Source: Fluviicola sp. (GTDB lineage: Bacteria; Bacteroidota; Bacteroidia; Flavobacteriales_D; Crocinitomicaceae). From it: a DNA stretch of 64,000 nucleotides. The stretch covers positions 152,655-216,654 of the forward strand of contig NVXV01000005.1 in the NCBI GenBank assembly GCA_002734085.1, read 5' to 3'. The notes under the pieces were generated by a model. It worked only from the letters and a program-made list of their open reading frames with translations, was not told the origin of the DNA and did not search any database. Positions 54,285 through 63,966 of this stretch are shown here, one piece after another. Every line of letters starts with the position of its first letter. The first letter of the stretch is position 1. Made by a program: the position numbers and the translations under genes.

Positions 54285-54300
54285 TATTTTTAAATACTCA
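54280..54300. other. Probable att core at the island's left end
   Basis: An inverted repeat AGTATTT-TT-AAATACT (54283-54298) begins where the tRNA-Val similarity stops. Its place beside the tRNA fragment and 130 nt from the integrase start fits a recombination core. Confidence 0.45.
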
Positions 54301-54392
54301 TTTGTACCAAAAAAGATTTAAAAGCGTTATATATAAAGGGATTTGTGAATAACTTATTTTCTAAATTAAACTTTTTAAGCCTATTTTAGATC

Positions 54393-54415
54393 AAAAAGCA
54401 CGCAAAAAAGCACGC
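54393..54415. repeat. Tandem AAAAAGCACGC repeats upstream of the integrase
   Basis: Two direct copies of AAAAAGCACGC (54393-54403 and 54405-54415) with a 12-bp period lie between the tRNA fragment and the integrase ATG. They could be arm-type integrase or excisionase binding sites. Confidence 0.4.
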
Positions 54416-54429
54416 AAATTTTCAGAATT

Positions 54430-55719
54430 ATGGCAAAAGTAAAGCTAAAATTAGACAGAAGAAAAACCAGTCAAAAGAAAGATGGTACTTTTCCTATTGT
54501 ATTGGTTTTAAATCACAAATCTAAAACCAGAACTATTTCATTGAACTACTCAGTCAATGAAAATGATTGGAATGATTCAGCATTGGAAGTGAAGTCAATT
54601 CCAAATCATAAACGAATAACTGCAAAAATTCGCTCTCAGTTCTCAAAAGCAGACATGTTCCTTATCAACAATAAAATTGAAATTGATTCTATGGATGTTA
54701 AAGAATTGAAACAAAGAATTGAAGCGGAAATTATCGCAAACGAAAAAACCAATCCGAGGTTAAGAGAACGATTTATTTCAAAAAAGGTAAATAGAGCATC
54801 CATTATAGATTATTCAGAAGGAAAATTACAACGATTAAAAGAATCAAATAAAAACGGTTACGCATTTGCAATAACTACAAGTCTAAATACTTTAAAACGA
54901 TTTACTGGAACCGATGAAATTCTCTTTGCAGAAATCGATCTGGTATTCCTAAAAAACTTTACAGCTTATTGTGTGGGGCGAGGAAACAAAGCCAATACCA
55001 TAAGTGCATACCTAAGGCCGATAAAGACTTTATTTCGTGAAGCAATACAGGAAGGGGTTATTCCAGCAGAACTCAATCCATTTCCAAAATTTAAAATTCC
55101 AAAGGCAAAAAACACAAAGAAAAGAGCTTTACGCATGGATGACATTAACGAAATACGGAAACTGGATTTAAAAGAAGGTTCTGCACATTATGATGCTAGA
55201 AATTATTTCTTGTTTATGTTCAACAATATGGGGATCAATCTAATTGATATTTCACAACTAAAAAAGAAACAAATTCTCGAAGCTAAATACCAAAATGGCG
55301 AATTGATTTCTGGACGATTGGTTTATACAAGAAGTAAAAACGGACGCCAGTATTCTATAAAGCTAACAGAAGAATCTTTATCAATCTTAAACTTCTACGA
55401 TATATTAAATAAAGAAAATAATGACTTGGTTTTCCCCATTGGATACGAAGTTTCTCCATCTGGATTTAAAAGATATAAGAAAAAAAGACAACGTATCAAC
55501 AAACGAATAAGAGAGATGGGAGAAATGGCTGGTATCAAAGAGAACATCACATCTTATTACGCACGTCATTCATGGGCAACAATTGCCAAGCGAAAAATGA
55601 TACCTGTTTCAGTAATCGCGGAAGGTTTAGGTCATTCTGACCTAAAAACAACTCAGATTTACCTTGATTCATTTGATGATGATATTTTGGATGATGCTAA
55701 TGATAATATTGTTAATTAG
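54430..55719 (+). CDS. Tyrosine recombinase (phage-integrase family)
   Basis: This 429-residue integrase of the Bacteroidetes type has an N-terminal arm-binding domain (about 1-90), a SAM-like core-binding domain (about 105-215) and a catalytic domain (about 225-429). Catalytic residues can be placed: Arg in the NYFLFMFNNMGINLIDIS region is replaced or shifted (no clear TGxR), KNGRQYSIKL supplies Lys, YYARHSWATIAKR supplies the HxxR pair, EGLGHSDLKTTQIYL supplies His and the nucleophile Tyr. The missing canonical first Arg is common in this subgroup. It lies 145 nt from the tRNA-Val fragment and probably catalyses island integration there. Confidence 0.9.
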   Translation: MAKVKLKLDRRKTSQKKDGTFPIVLVLNHKSKTRTISLNYSVNENDWNDSALEVKSIPNHKRITAKIRSQFSKADMFLINNKIEIDSMDVKELKQRIEAEIIANEKTNPRLRERFISKKVNRASIIDYSEGKLQRLKESNKNGYAFAITTSLNTLKRFTGTDEILFAEIDLVFLKNFTAYCVGRGNKANTISAYLRPIKTLFREAIQEGVIPAELNPFPKFKIPKAKNTKKRALRMDDINEIRKLDLKEGSAHYDARNYFLFMFNNMGINLIDISQLKKKQILEAKYQNGELISGRLVYTRSKNGRQYSIKLTEESLSILNFYDILNKENNDLVFPIGYEVSPSGFKRYKKKRQRINKRIREMGEMAGIKENITSYYARHSWATIAKRKMIPVSVIAEGLGHSDLKTTQIYLDSFDDDILDDANDNIVN

Positions 55720-55809
55720 TTTATTACTCTATGTAGCTAAGACCTGAACTTTTCCATGGTTGATATAAAAACCCTAGAGGGGAATGAGACATTCTTTGAA
55801 GAAAAACAC

Positions 55810-56856
55810 CTATGAATTTAGTACATCATTATAGATCATATACATAAATCTATGGTAAAAGGTTAACTTGTCTTCAGAATATTCTTTTATCTCCTCTTTG
55901 ATGGCAGGCATAATACAAAAACTTTCTGGCTTACATAAACAATCTTTTAAAACAACTTGAATGATTTGTTTTCCAAACTCAGTATCTTTATTCTTTAAAC
56001 AGTAGTTCAAAGCAGAAGAGAAAACGTCTGCTATTTGTAAGCCTTTTTCATCCTTGGAATTTTTATTGATTATATCATCTTTTAAATTAAACCCTATCAT
56101 GGTTCCTAGAAATTCAGCTTTTGAATTGTTAAGTCCCATTTTATTATATGCTTCAATGATAGCACTATTATTAAAAACCTTTGAATCATCACATATCACT
56201 TCAAGTTCTTCTCCATTTTTCGACCAATCAGTTAATAATCCAAAAAGTGAAGTTGTTGTTAAGTCTAATAGCCAATTAGATTGAAGAGATTTATCATGAT
56301 ATTTTATTTCATTCAAAAGTAAATCTGGATTATGCTGAATTAAATCAAACATCCACTTGAGATTTCCTTTAATACTTGTTTCACTGTTAAAAATTGATTC
56401 CTCAAATCTTATTTTTCTTCTTGCTAATGAGACAAAATCATGAAATATTTCAGTAGCAGATTCGGTTTTTATAATAAAATCTAAATAGAATCCAGAAGTC
56501 AAATAAATATGCAGCTTAGATCTGTAAAACATTGAATTCGATCTTAAATATGGCTCCACTCCATATTCTACTATCTTACCTGCAAGTGCATATTTTTTAT
56601 CATGAAAAACAAGTTTTACCCTATCCTTATAAGTTTCAAAAAGATATTTAATCACCTTTTGTCCCTTAGAATTTTGAACTAGATTTTTTCCTTTTATTTC
56701 ATTCTTATTCTGGACATTGTAATTAGAATGAATATATTCTATTATTTCATTAGTCACATCATCATCTAATTGAACAGCTGAGTAGGTGAAATATGGCTGA
56801 TCTCTTTGCAATAGATCATCTCCTGTAAACCCTGATTCGTCACAAAATATTTTCAT
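55810..56856 (-). CDS. DUF3800 domain protein
   Basis: This 348-residue protein begins MKIFCDESGFTGDDLL, with the DESG motif of DUF3800 (RNase H-like fold predicted). The late part GLQIADVFSSALNYCLKN matches the family's Q-x-AD motif. Between these it is helical, with ICDDSKVFNNSAI as a second acidic strand. DUF3800 proteins are frequent on mobile elements and are suspected nucleases or phage-related factors, with no established reaction known to me. It is transcribed alone on the minus strand and is the first cargo after the integrase. Confidence 0.75.
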   Translation of the reverse strand: MKIFCDESGFTGDDLLQRDQPYFTYSAVQLDDDVTNEIIEYIHSNYNVQNKNEIKGKNLVQNSKGQKVIKYLFETYKDRVKLVFHDKKYALAGKIVEYGVEPYLRSNSMFYRSKLHIYLTSGFYLDFIIKTESATEIFHDFVSLARRKIRFEESIFNSETSIKGNLKWMFDLIQHNPDLLLNEIKYHDKSLQSNWLLDLTTTSLFGLLTDWSKNGEELEVICDDSKVFNNSAIIEAYNKMGLNNSKAEFLGTMIGFNLKDDIINKNSKDEKGLQIADVFSSALNYCLKNKDTEFGKQIIQVVLKDCLCKPESFCIMPAIKEEIKEYSEDKLTFYHRFMYMIYNDVLNS

Positions 56857-57144
56857 AGCGTTTGCAATTAGCTAGTTTTGATTTATTTTATATTACATTT
56901 ATTTCTTGTTCTTAAAAATTTAGGAAAGAGTTATTAATTGTAATATAAAACATACAATTTAATCACAACTTGCAACGTAATAACACCTAATTAAACATTA
57001 CCTATTACGCTATTTGGAAGATTAATGCGCCCAGATCTAAGTACTAATTCCCTAGAACATAAATCTCTCTTTTATATACACATGTGAGATCCCTGTAAAC
57101 AATCAATTCGTGTTTTGTAAAGTATATCCAAGTAGCTCAATGAA

Positions 57145-58110
57145 TTATTCAATTTCAATCTCCTCGAAAGACATATTATCAATATCGAATATAACAATTG
57201 ATGAGGTTACCAATAAATTTAAGCCTTCCATTTTCTTATAAGATAATTTATTGCAAATAACTTTTGTTCCATCTGAATTAACATTTCCACAATAATACCT
57301 TTGTGAGGAACAACCACAAACTAGCTTTTCAAGTTGACCTGTCCAAACTTGTAACTTATAAACTCCGTCTATTAAACTTATTAAAGCTTCGTTTTCATTA
57401 AGCCAAACGAAACTACTAACCAATGTGTTTGTGCCAAAGTATGGGTCATGTGTCTTTAGTGTTTCTTTATTTATAGGATCAACGATTAAAAAAGTCTCGT
57501 TAACACGACAAGCAATATTATTTTGCTTTTGCCATACTGAAAGACCACTCCAATCAATATTGATAGAATCTAATAAATCGCCTTCAATATCCCATATTTT
57601 ACCAGGGTAAAAACCAGCGTCTGTAAAACCATGATAAGTTATGAATTTATCACCCGATTCATTAAATTTAGGGTGAAATTGGGTGCCGCCAGGAACAAGA
57701 AGAGATAGCTCACTACCATCAGGACGTACTCTAAATAATCCGTCATATCCTCTAGTAAAAATAATCCACCCTGACTTACCCCAATCTGGAGTACCAAAAA
57801 TAGTTCCCTCAAATATTATTGATTTGGACTTGGTAATCAAGTTGTATTTATAAAGAATTCGTTGTCCATTTTCTCCCCATTCGGCAAACATGATTTCGTC
57901 ATTATTATTAGGGTTAAACCTTGGAAATGATAAATAAACAGAGTCATGAATGTGATTATAGCCAGTGCTGTAGCCTTCTATTGTAGGTATGGGTTGACAA
58001 TCACAAGTGTCTGATGCATTTTCTTGTGCAACAAAAGGTACTTTATCCTTTCTACATGAGCATAATAAAGTACCTACTATTAAAGTTATATATACTATAA
58101 AGTTTTTCAT
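57145..58110 (-). CDS. PD40/TolB-propeller-like lipoprotein
   Basis: This 321-residue protein starts MKNFIVYITLIVGTLLCSCRK with a lipobox. It then contains propeller-like repeats (VYLSFPRFNPNNNDEIMFAEWGENG, FGTPDWGKSGWIIFTRG, TQFHPKFNESGDKFITYH) typical of PD40/TolB-type beta-propellers. It overlaps the upstream barrel gene by 4 nt and is the last gene of the S8-protease operon. A surface or periplasmic binding role is likely. No catalytic motif was seen. Confidence 0.75.
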   Translation of the reverse strand: MKNFIVYITLIVGTLLCSCRKDKVPFVAQENASDTCDCQPIPTIEGYSTGYNHIHDSVYLSFPRFNPNNNDEIMFAEWGENGQRILYKYNLITKSKSIIFEGTIFGTPDWGKSGWIIFTRGYDGLFRVRPDGSELSLLVPGGTQFHPKFNESGDKFITYHGFTDAGFYPGKIWDIEGDLLDSINIDWSGLSVWQKQNNIACRVNETFLIVDPINKETLKTHDPYFGTNTLVSSFVWLNENEALISLIDGVYKLQVWTGQLEKLVCGCSSQRYYCGNVNSDGTKVICNKLSYKKMEGLNLLVTSSIVIFDIDNMSFEEIEIE

Positions 58111-58874
58111 TTACCGAAAGTTAAGTAAATTCCCGCAGTTATCCCAGAAAAGTTTAGACGAGGTGCGTTTTCTTCATTGAAATAATAATTAAATTCGGCA
58201 CCTTTTAAACGCGAGGTATGTAGGTATTGATAACCAATTTTAATTCCTATACTGGAAAAATGAGTATTGTTAGAAATAATATAACCAATTTTAAATTGAC
58301 TTTTTAATTGAACTCCCGAGACTTTGTTAAACTCTCGATGTGTTCCTGATGATTTATCTACAATTATATTGTAAAATATAAATTTTGAAAAACCATACCC
58401 TACACCAACATCAATTGTTGACTCTACTTTTGATAGCCAATTATATTTTTTCCAAAAAGCGGTTCTACTTAAAAAAAAACCTGACTTTAATCCTAAAACA
58501 AAGCTATTAACTTCATGATGTCGTTCCCAATAAGATGTATCAATAGGAGTTCCGAACTCTCCACCACTAATATACATAAATTCATTTTGCGACTTCCCAA
58601 AGAAATAATTGCTATATACACCTAAACTGAAACATTCACTTAATTGCAGGTTAATCGCAAGTCCGTATCCCATTCCATCCGTAATTTCTGAATACTCATT
58701 ACTAGTTAAAATTAAAGAGCTATTGGAATGAGCATTATCTACACTTTCGTTGAATTCATCTAGGCTATATTGATTGCGACTTGCACTAAATTCAACTCCT
58801 AAAGCTCCCTTTTTCTGAGTATAGGCTGCCACAGAGACCATAAAAACAGATATGAACAAAATTAATTTTTTCAT
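58107..58874 (-). CDS. Outer-membrane beta-barrel protein (paralogue of the next gene)
   Basis: This 255-residue protein has a signal peptide (MKKLILFISVFMVSVAAYT) and beta-barrel character (GVEFSASRNQYSL, YGLAINLQLSECFSLGVYSNYFFG, FSSIGIKIGYQYLHTS, GITAGIYLTFGK at the C-terminus). It is clearly related along its length to the adjacent upstream gene: both have FNERI/FNESV near the N-terminus, a SxVESxI(D/N)(V/I)xxGYG segment and xFSSIGxxxGYQY. It overlaps both neighbours by 4 nt. Confidence 0.75.
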   Translation of the reverse strand: MKKLILFISVFMVSVAAYTQKKGALGVEFSASRNQYSLDEFNESVDNAHSNSSLILTSNEYSEITDGMGYGLAINLQLSECFSLGVYSNYFFGKSQNEFMYISGGEFGTPIDTSYWERHHEVNSFVLGLKSGFFLSRTAFWKKYNWLSKVESTIDVGVGYGFSKFIFYNIIVDKSSGTHREFNKVSGVQLKSQFKIGYIISNNTHFSSIGIKIGYQYLHTSRLKGAEFNYYFNEENAPRLNFSGITAGIYLTFGK

Positions 58875-59674
58875 CTTCCTATGCTTAAGTATAATCCGAT
58901 ATTAAAACCTGAAAAATCAAACTTCGTTCTTTCATTATTCGGATAATATATTCCGCCTTCCGCTTGCAAGTCAGAAGTTATAAAATATTGATAACCCAAA
59001 TTTAAGCCAATACTTGAAAAGTATTTATTGTTACTAATAATGCGCCCTATTTGAAATGTTGATGTGAGTTGAACTCCTTGTGAGCTTGAAAAGCCTTTAA
59101 TGTGTCCAGTATCAAACTCTTGAGATGAATCATGTGTCAGTAGACTCGCCCAACCATAGCCAATTTGTATATTTATACCACTTTCAACTTTACTCAGCAT
59201 TGGATATTTAGCCCAAAAATTCATTTGATTAAATAAGAGTTTCGCATTTAATCCAGCATTAAAAGACTGAGCTTCATAATTGCGTTCTAAAAATATTGTA
59301 TCGTTTGGTATTCCATTGTTACCTTGATAAAAAACAATTCTTAAATCACGTTTTACCGAACCAAATTGAAAACCACCATAGACCCCCAGACTTATAAATT
59401 GAAATGGTCGACAAGAAATCGACATTCCAAAATTAAAGCCTTCTGATAAAGAAATACGTAAAAGCTCATCGTATAAACTTGTATCTATAAAAGCTGGATC
59501 ATTGATTCGTTCATTAAACTCACCCATCTCGAACCCTCTAAAATCAGTATTGAATTCGATTCTAAAAGTGTTTTGACTCTGCGAAAGCAAAGTAAAAGGG
59601 AATAACATGATTATAATGAGGTGTTTCAATATTCTAATTTTTGTAGAATTTTGTAGAACTTTTGTAATCATCAC
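58871..59674 (-). CDS. Outer-membrane beta-barrel protein (tandem paralogue)
   Basis: This 267-residue protein has a signal peptide (hydrophobic KHLIIIMLFPFTLLS) and a barrel-like sequence ending SGFNIGLYLSIGR. It shares the VESGINIQIGYGW and FSSIGLNLGYQYF segments with the downstream paralogue. Its start lies 41 nt inside the subtilase gene's end, suggesting translational coupling; a later ATG within the signal sequence is the alternative. I infer that the pair forms an outer-membrane component working with the protease and the lipoprotein. Confidence 0.75.
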   Translation of the reverse strand: MMITKVLQNSTKIRILKHLIIIMLFPFTLLSQSQNTFRIEFNTDFRGFEMGEFNERINDPAFIDTSLYDELLRISLSEGFNFGMSISCRPFQFISLGVYGGFQFGSVKRDLRIVFYQGNNGIPNDTIFLERNYEAQSFNAGLNAKLLFNQMNFWAKYPMLSKVESGINIQIGYGWASLLTHDSSQEFDTGHIKGFSSSQGVQLTSTFQIGRIISNNKYFSSIGLNLGYQYFITSDLQAEGGIYYPNNERTKFDFSGFNIGLYLSIGR

Positions 59675-62600
59675 CTAATAATTGTAGGTAATAAAAACCA
59701 TTACTTAATTCTTCTACACTGATATTAATACTCTTTGAATTATTGTTGACATCTACTGTTTTAACAATACGTCCTGTAGGGTCATATATATTTATCGCTT
59801 TAACATTAGCTGTTAAAGGAATGTTTTTTACCGTTATCTCAGAGCTTGATGGGTTAGGATATACAATCAAATCATCATCTTTTGATTCTGTTTCAAGATC
59901 TGCGTTAGGAGTAGTATCAAAAAGATGTAAGGCGTAAGTATATTGTATATCATAAGGGTCTTCTGGAAACCAATATACTTCTTGAGTACTTGAGTTAGTA
60001 AACCTCCAGTAACACGCTCTTACTGTTCCAGATACAGAGTTATTGTTTAAATCAACTGTAAAATTCTCGTCAAAAATGGGAGGGTCTTTATAAAAAAATT
60101 GCATGTTATTTAAACTTGAAAATGCTTGACCTCCAAATTGTCTTGATTCAACTTCCCACCAATCAATGATTTCGTTGTTACCAGAAGGGGTGTAGCTAAC
60201 ATCCCATTCAACGATGTATTTATCCCCATAACTCATGTAAGTCCAATCTGGAATTCCTAAATCTTCAGCATTCCAAAGAGTTATTGGGTCGTTTGGTGCA
60301 TTAGTTGTAGTACCTACATGTGTTACATCTCCATCCCAAATACGAAAAGTCTTATGTCTAACTGTATAGGGACGTGTAACTTGTTTAACCGCTTCTTTGG
60401 CATTTACTAATCCATAACCATCATCATGATCATATTGATTAGGGGTCTTATAAGTTGTTTTTTCCAAAATATATTCAACATCTTCGGTACTTAATACGTT
60501 TTTATAGTCCCAATGATCACCTGGGTCATGAGAACTATACATTAAGGCAGCAACACCAGTAACATGCGGAGCAGCTGCGGAAGTGCCATTGAAGCAAGAA
60601 TAATTTCCAAGGTTTTGTGTCAGGGGTGTGTCACATCCTGACATTTGGGGATCGGTATTGTTTTGATTAATTGTTGTTGATACTAAATTCAATACGCCAG
60701 GCGCCATAACATCAACATAACATGCTGGTGAAGGATTATTTGCAGATTTTCCATAAGAAGATGCCCATGAATCATCAGGACCATTGGAATCAATACCATC
60801 AATTTTCCTTTTACCATCGTCACCACTTGCAACAACATTAATAATCCATTTTTCGTCGATGTAGCAAGCAGGATACTCTAAAGGATTTCCTTCATGACCA
60901 AAATTCCCTCTAGCTGCTACGTTGATAGTGTTATTCCGCCAACTAACCTTCAGCGCATCTCTTACTTCCACATCAGGATATCCCACACTTGAATAGCTAT
61001 GGTTTGCAAGATCTAAACTAAATCCATAATTACTAGTTGTGTTAGATGAACCCTCAATCAAAGCTTCAGCAATAGTACCTGAGGTCGTTGCCCAACTATT
61101 GTAAAAGACACCTAAAGAATACAACTCAACCCCTCTTTTAGTGAACATTGACTCATTAAGGGAAATATCCCCTCCAGCTATACCAGCTATACCTATCATA
61201 TCATTTCTGTATGCCCCAATTATACCTGCAGACTGAGTTCCATGAGTTGCAGATATTGAGTTTCCATCAGTAATATCACTAGTCGGTGTAAGGTAATTTC
61301 GACCTCCAATAATTTTTGAATTTTGTAAAAGTCCTGAGTATCCAAATTCTGGATGTGAGTAATCAATAAGATGATCATATATACCAACTTTTACATCATG
61401 ATCACCCTTTTGCCCGCCTGCATTTTCAATTACATCCCATGCTCCTGCCACATCAATATCCGCATCTGGATAAGAAATATTCGGATGAAGACCTAGCTGA
61501 TAACCTAAAGTATAAAAAGCATCGTTCGGAACGTCTGTATTTTGATAAATAAATTCTAATTGTGAATGATGAATACCAAAAATAGATTTAAGTGTATCAG
61601 CAATTGTTTGTTCATCAAACGCATCAGGTATTTCAACAATTAAAGATGCCCAAAAATCAGGTAACCGAATGGTATCTCCTTGCCTAGAAATAGATAGTGA
61701 ATCTGCGGTTGTAGCTCTCCTGTGAACTTTATAAGTTGGAATTCTTTCCCAATCAAAGCTTGTTAAATTATTCATTTCAACAATAAAGCTAGAATCAACA
61801 AATGATTTTAAATCACCCGCAACAAAAGCTTTTTTATCTATAGCCGAAAGATTTAATTTTGATTTGTCAAATCTTAATATAAGATTATTATTTAAATAAG
61901 GAGCGTCTCCATTTGAAGGAGTAACAACAGTCTTCTCACGTAAAAAAAGAGAGTATTTTACAGTTGTGTTCTTATAAACTCCGCTTTGATGTTCACTTTG
62001 CCCAACGACTATCAGATTACCATTATTATCAATAGTAATAGTATTTGGTACATCGTTATTCTCACTTACACCATCAAAAATAGCTTCACAAATTAAGCTA
62101 CCCGTAGCGTCTAATCCGATAGTTAAATAGTCGAGGTTCGCATTATTCATTGATGAGCCCGTTACAAAAATGTTATCTTGATTATCAACAACTAATTGTA
62201 CAGCTCTATCATTACCATTGTATTGACCATTATATGTTTTAGTCCACAGGAGTGAACCATTATTATCATATTTTAAGACACAGTAATTCTCAAATTCTAA
62301 TGAGTCAGCAACGTAACCTGCTACAATTACATTTCCCTGACTGTCAACTTTGATACCATTTCCAGCATCATCCAAATTGTTGAAGTCAAAATGCTGTTCC
62401 CATATTAATGAGAGTTGATTATTTAGCTTATAGGTCACAATATCATATCCAGTGCTATCATTTCGAACTCGCCCAGTCAGAAAAATATTATCATTGTTAA
62501 TCGTAATGTCGTTTATTTCGTTTAAGCCAGCTGTTGAACTTCCAGAACTTCTTTTTAAATTTAATTGATTGCCGTTGCTTAAGGAGTACTCAACAGTGGC

Positions 62601-63305
62601 TACTTCCCATCTGATCGGTGAAGTACTGTTTTGACTTCCTCCTGAGACATAAACACTAGATGATCCAATTTTAATAACACTAGCTACATCATCTAATTCC
62701 AAATAATCATATGAAGATCTCCATATCATATTTCCATTTGACTCATTAATAGCAATCGTAATGTAGTCAAATGATGAGGTTTCACCTTCACTTGCTCCTG
62801 TAACTACAATCACTCCTTGGTCATTTCCAGTAATATCAACTCCAAAATCCTTTGCTCCTTGATTGTTAGGATTGTCATAGGTACATTGCCATAGAAATTG
62901 TCCCTCACTGTCATATTTTAATACAACCAAATCAAAATCATCATTTGCTGTGTTAGTCATTGCACCAGTCAAATAAATATTGTTTTGATCATCTAAATAA
63001 AACTTTGCAGCCATATCATCCATGTCTGCTTGTCCATTAATTATATTTTCCCAAAGCAAATTACCACGACTATCAAATTTTTGTAATAATAAATCGTGAT
63101 TATTATTTGAATTAATAGTAGATCCTGAAACATATACGTTCCCAGAAACATCTGTTTCGGAATGATTTTGATAAAATGTGGCAAGAAGTCCACCCTGTCC
63201 AACCCAAGATTCAGTTAAGTATGTTTGGCTAGACTGTCCATTGACAGTTAAGCTGAAAAAACAAAAAGACAAAGTGATTAAGAATAATTTAAGAAAGGAA
63301 TTCAT
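59634..63305 (-). CDS. T9SS-exported subtilisin-like serine protease (S8) with SBBP repeats
   Basis: This 1223-residue protein has a signal peptide (MNSFLKLFLITLSFCFFSLT) and an N-terminal beta-propeller of SBBP type (about 35-460, repeats such as VDSQGNVIVAGYV). A propeptide-like region (about 530-625) precedes an S8 domain (about 640-985) with the Asp of YDHLIDYSHPEFG, the His of SATHGTQSAGIIGAY, the oxyanion Asn region NVAARGNFGHEG and the Ser of NGTSAAAPHVTGVAAL. A beta domain follows, then a T9SS tail (IVYPNPSSSEITVKN). The catalytic triad is complete. It is the first gene of the minus-strand operon in the island. Confidence 0.9.
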   Translation of the reverse strand: MNSFLKLFLITLSFCFFSLTVNGQSSQTYLTESWVGQGGLLATFYQNHSETDVSGNVYVSGSTINSNNNHDLLLQKFDSRGNLLWENIINGQADMDDMAAKFYLDDQNNIYLTGAMTNTANDDFDLVVLKYDSEGQFLWQCTYDNPNNQGAKDFGVDITGNDQGVIVVTGASEGETSSFDYITIAINESNGNMIWRSSYDYLELDDVASVIKIGSSSVYVSGGSQNSTSPIRWEVATVEYSLSNGNQLNLKRSSGSSTAGLNEINDITINNDNIFLTGRVRNDSTGYDIVTYKLNNQLSLIWEQHFDFNNLDDAGNGIKVDSQGNVIVAGYVADSLEFENYCVLKYDNNGSLLWTKTYNGQYNGNDRAVQLVVDNQDNIFVTGSSMNNANLDYLTIGLDATGSLICEAIFDGVSENNDVPNTITIDNNGNLIVVGQSEHQSGVYKNTTVKYSLFLREKTVVTPSNGDAPYLNNNLILRFDKSKLNLSAIDKKAFVAGDLKSFVDSSFIVEMNNLTSFDWERIPTYKVHRRATTADSLSISRQGDTIRLPDFWASLIVEIPDAFDEQTIADTLKSIFGIHHSQLEFIYQNTDVPNDAFYTLGYQLGLHPNISYPDADIDVAGAWDVIENAGGQKGDHDVKVGIYDHLIDYSHPEFGYSGLLQNSKIIGGRNYLTPTSDITDGNSISATHGTQSAGIIGAYRNDMIGIAGIAGGDISLNESMFTKRGVELYSLGVFYNSWATTSGTIAEALIEGSSNTTSNYGFSLDLANHSYSSVGYPDVEVRDALKVSWRNNTINVAARGNFGHEGNPLEYPACYIDEKWIINVVASGDDGKRKIDGIDSNGPDDSWASSYGKSANNPSPACYVDVMAPGVLNLVSTTINQNNTDPQMSGCDTPLTQNLGNYSCFNGTSAAAPHVTGVAALMYSSHDPGDHWDYKNVLSTEDVEYILEKTTYKTPNQYDHDDGYGLVNAKEAVKQVTRPYTVRHKTFRIWDGDVTHVGTTTNAPNDPITLWNAEDLGIPDWTYMSYGDKYIVEWDVSYTPSGNNEIIDWWEVESRQFGGQAFSSLNNMQFFYKDPPIFDENFTVDLNNNSVSGTVRACYWRFTNSSTQEVYWFPEDPYDIQYTYALHLFDTTPNADLETESKDDDLIVYPNPSSSEITVKNIPLTANVKAINIYDPTGRIVKTVDVNNNSKSINISVEELSNGFYYLQLLGDDYKSSTKFYKN

Positions 63306-63702
63306 AATGTGTTAGTTTTTAGTTAATAATTCTTAAAATTATATTTTTTTTTCGTCTTACCAAAAAATTATTCAAATAAAATCTAATATATAGATCAGTT
63401 TCTCAGTAATCTAACAGATATATCATGTCGAAAACACCAATCTTTATTGGAACTAAAAAAAATTAAAAAGCTGAAGCCGTCTATATTAATCACCAATTTT
63501 CAGTAATAAACTGTTTTCAATTAATCAATCTAAGCAAAATGTATCGTCCTAAAATAACTATACAAGTTATGGAGTGTTGATGAAGTTAGGTGGACACATT
63601 ATGAAGTTAGGTGAAGTTAGATGAAGTATCGTTGATTTTTAGGAAAAAATCTTCTCTAAATTCAAAACGGAATTTTCATTGAAATTAAAAAGAAGGATTC
63701 AC
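63306..63702. other. Intergenic region with short direct repeats
   Basis: These 397 nt precede the subtilase gene. TGAAGTTAGGTG occurs at 63580-63591 and again at 63602-63613, followed by the related AAGTTAGATGAAGT, a small imperfect tandem array. I see no ORF, tRNA or clear -7 box here. Confidence 0.4.
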
Positions 63703-63966
63703 TTATTCTATGAGATTTTTATAGTCTTTTTTGCAATTATCTAAAGACTTGTGATACTCAACCAGTCTTTCAAAGCTCTTTACATTGATTTTTAGATCAT
63801 CTATAATTTTAGAATTTTCAGGCTCATATTTGCCCAGAAGGAGCTTACATTCATGGAACATTTGTAGATCACTTTTTTTCCATCCAAGTACACTAATCAA
63901 ATCAGCGTTTTGGTCAATTAAACCATCTATAGAAAGATATTCCATTTCAATTACCATTTTAGACAT
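63703..63966 (-). CDS. Small protein of unknown function
   Basis: This 87-residue protein starts at ATG 63966 (MSKMVIEMEYLSIDGLIDQNADL); an in-frame TTG two codons upstream is less likely. It is acidic/basic mixed and helical (SLDNCKKDYKNLIE) with no membrane segment and no motif I recognise. It lies on the island and is read on the same strand as the protease operon. It could be truncated at a point beyond view only if the frame uses a start upstream. Confidence 0.45.
   Translation of the reverse strand: MSKMVIEMEYLSIDGLIDQNADLISVLGWKKSDLQMFHECKLLLGKYEPENSKIIDDLKINVKSFERLVEYHKSLDNCKKDYKNLIE

Noticed and set aside
54430..55719. Integrase as a chromosomal XerC/XerD
   Set aside because: It has a long arm-binding N-terminus and sits at a broken tRNA, as mobile integrases do; Xer proteins are about 300 residues.
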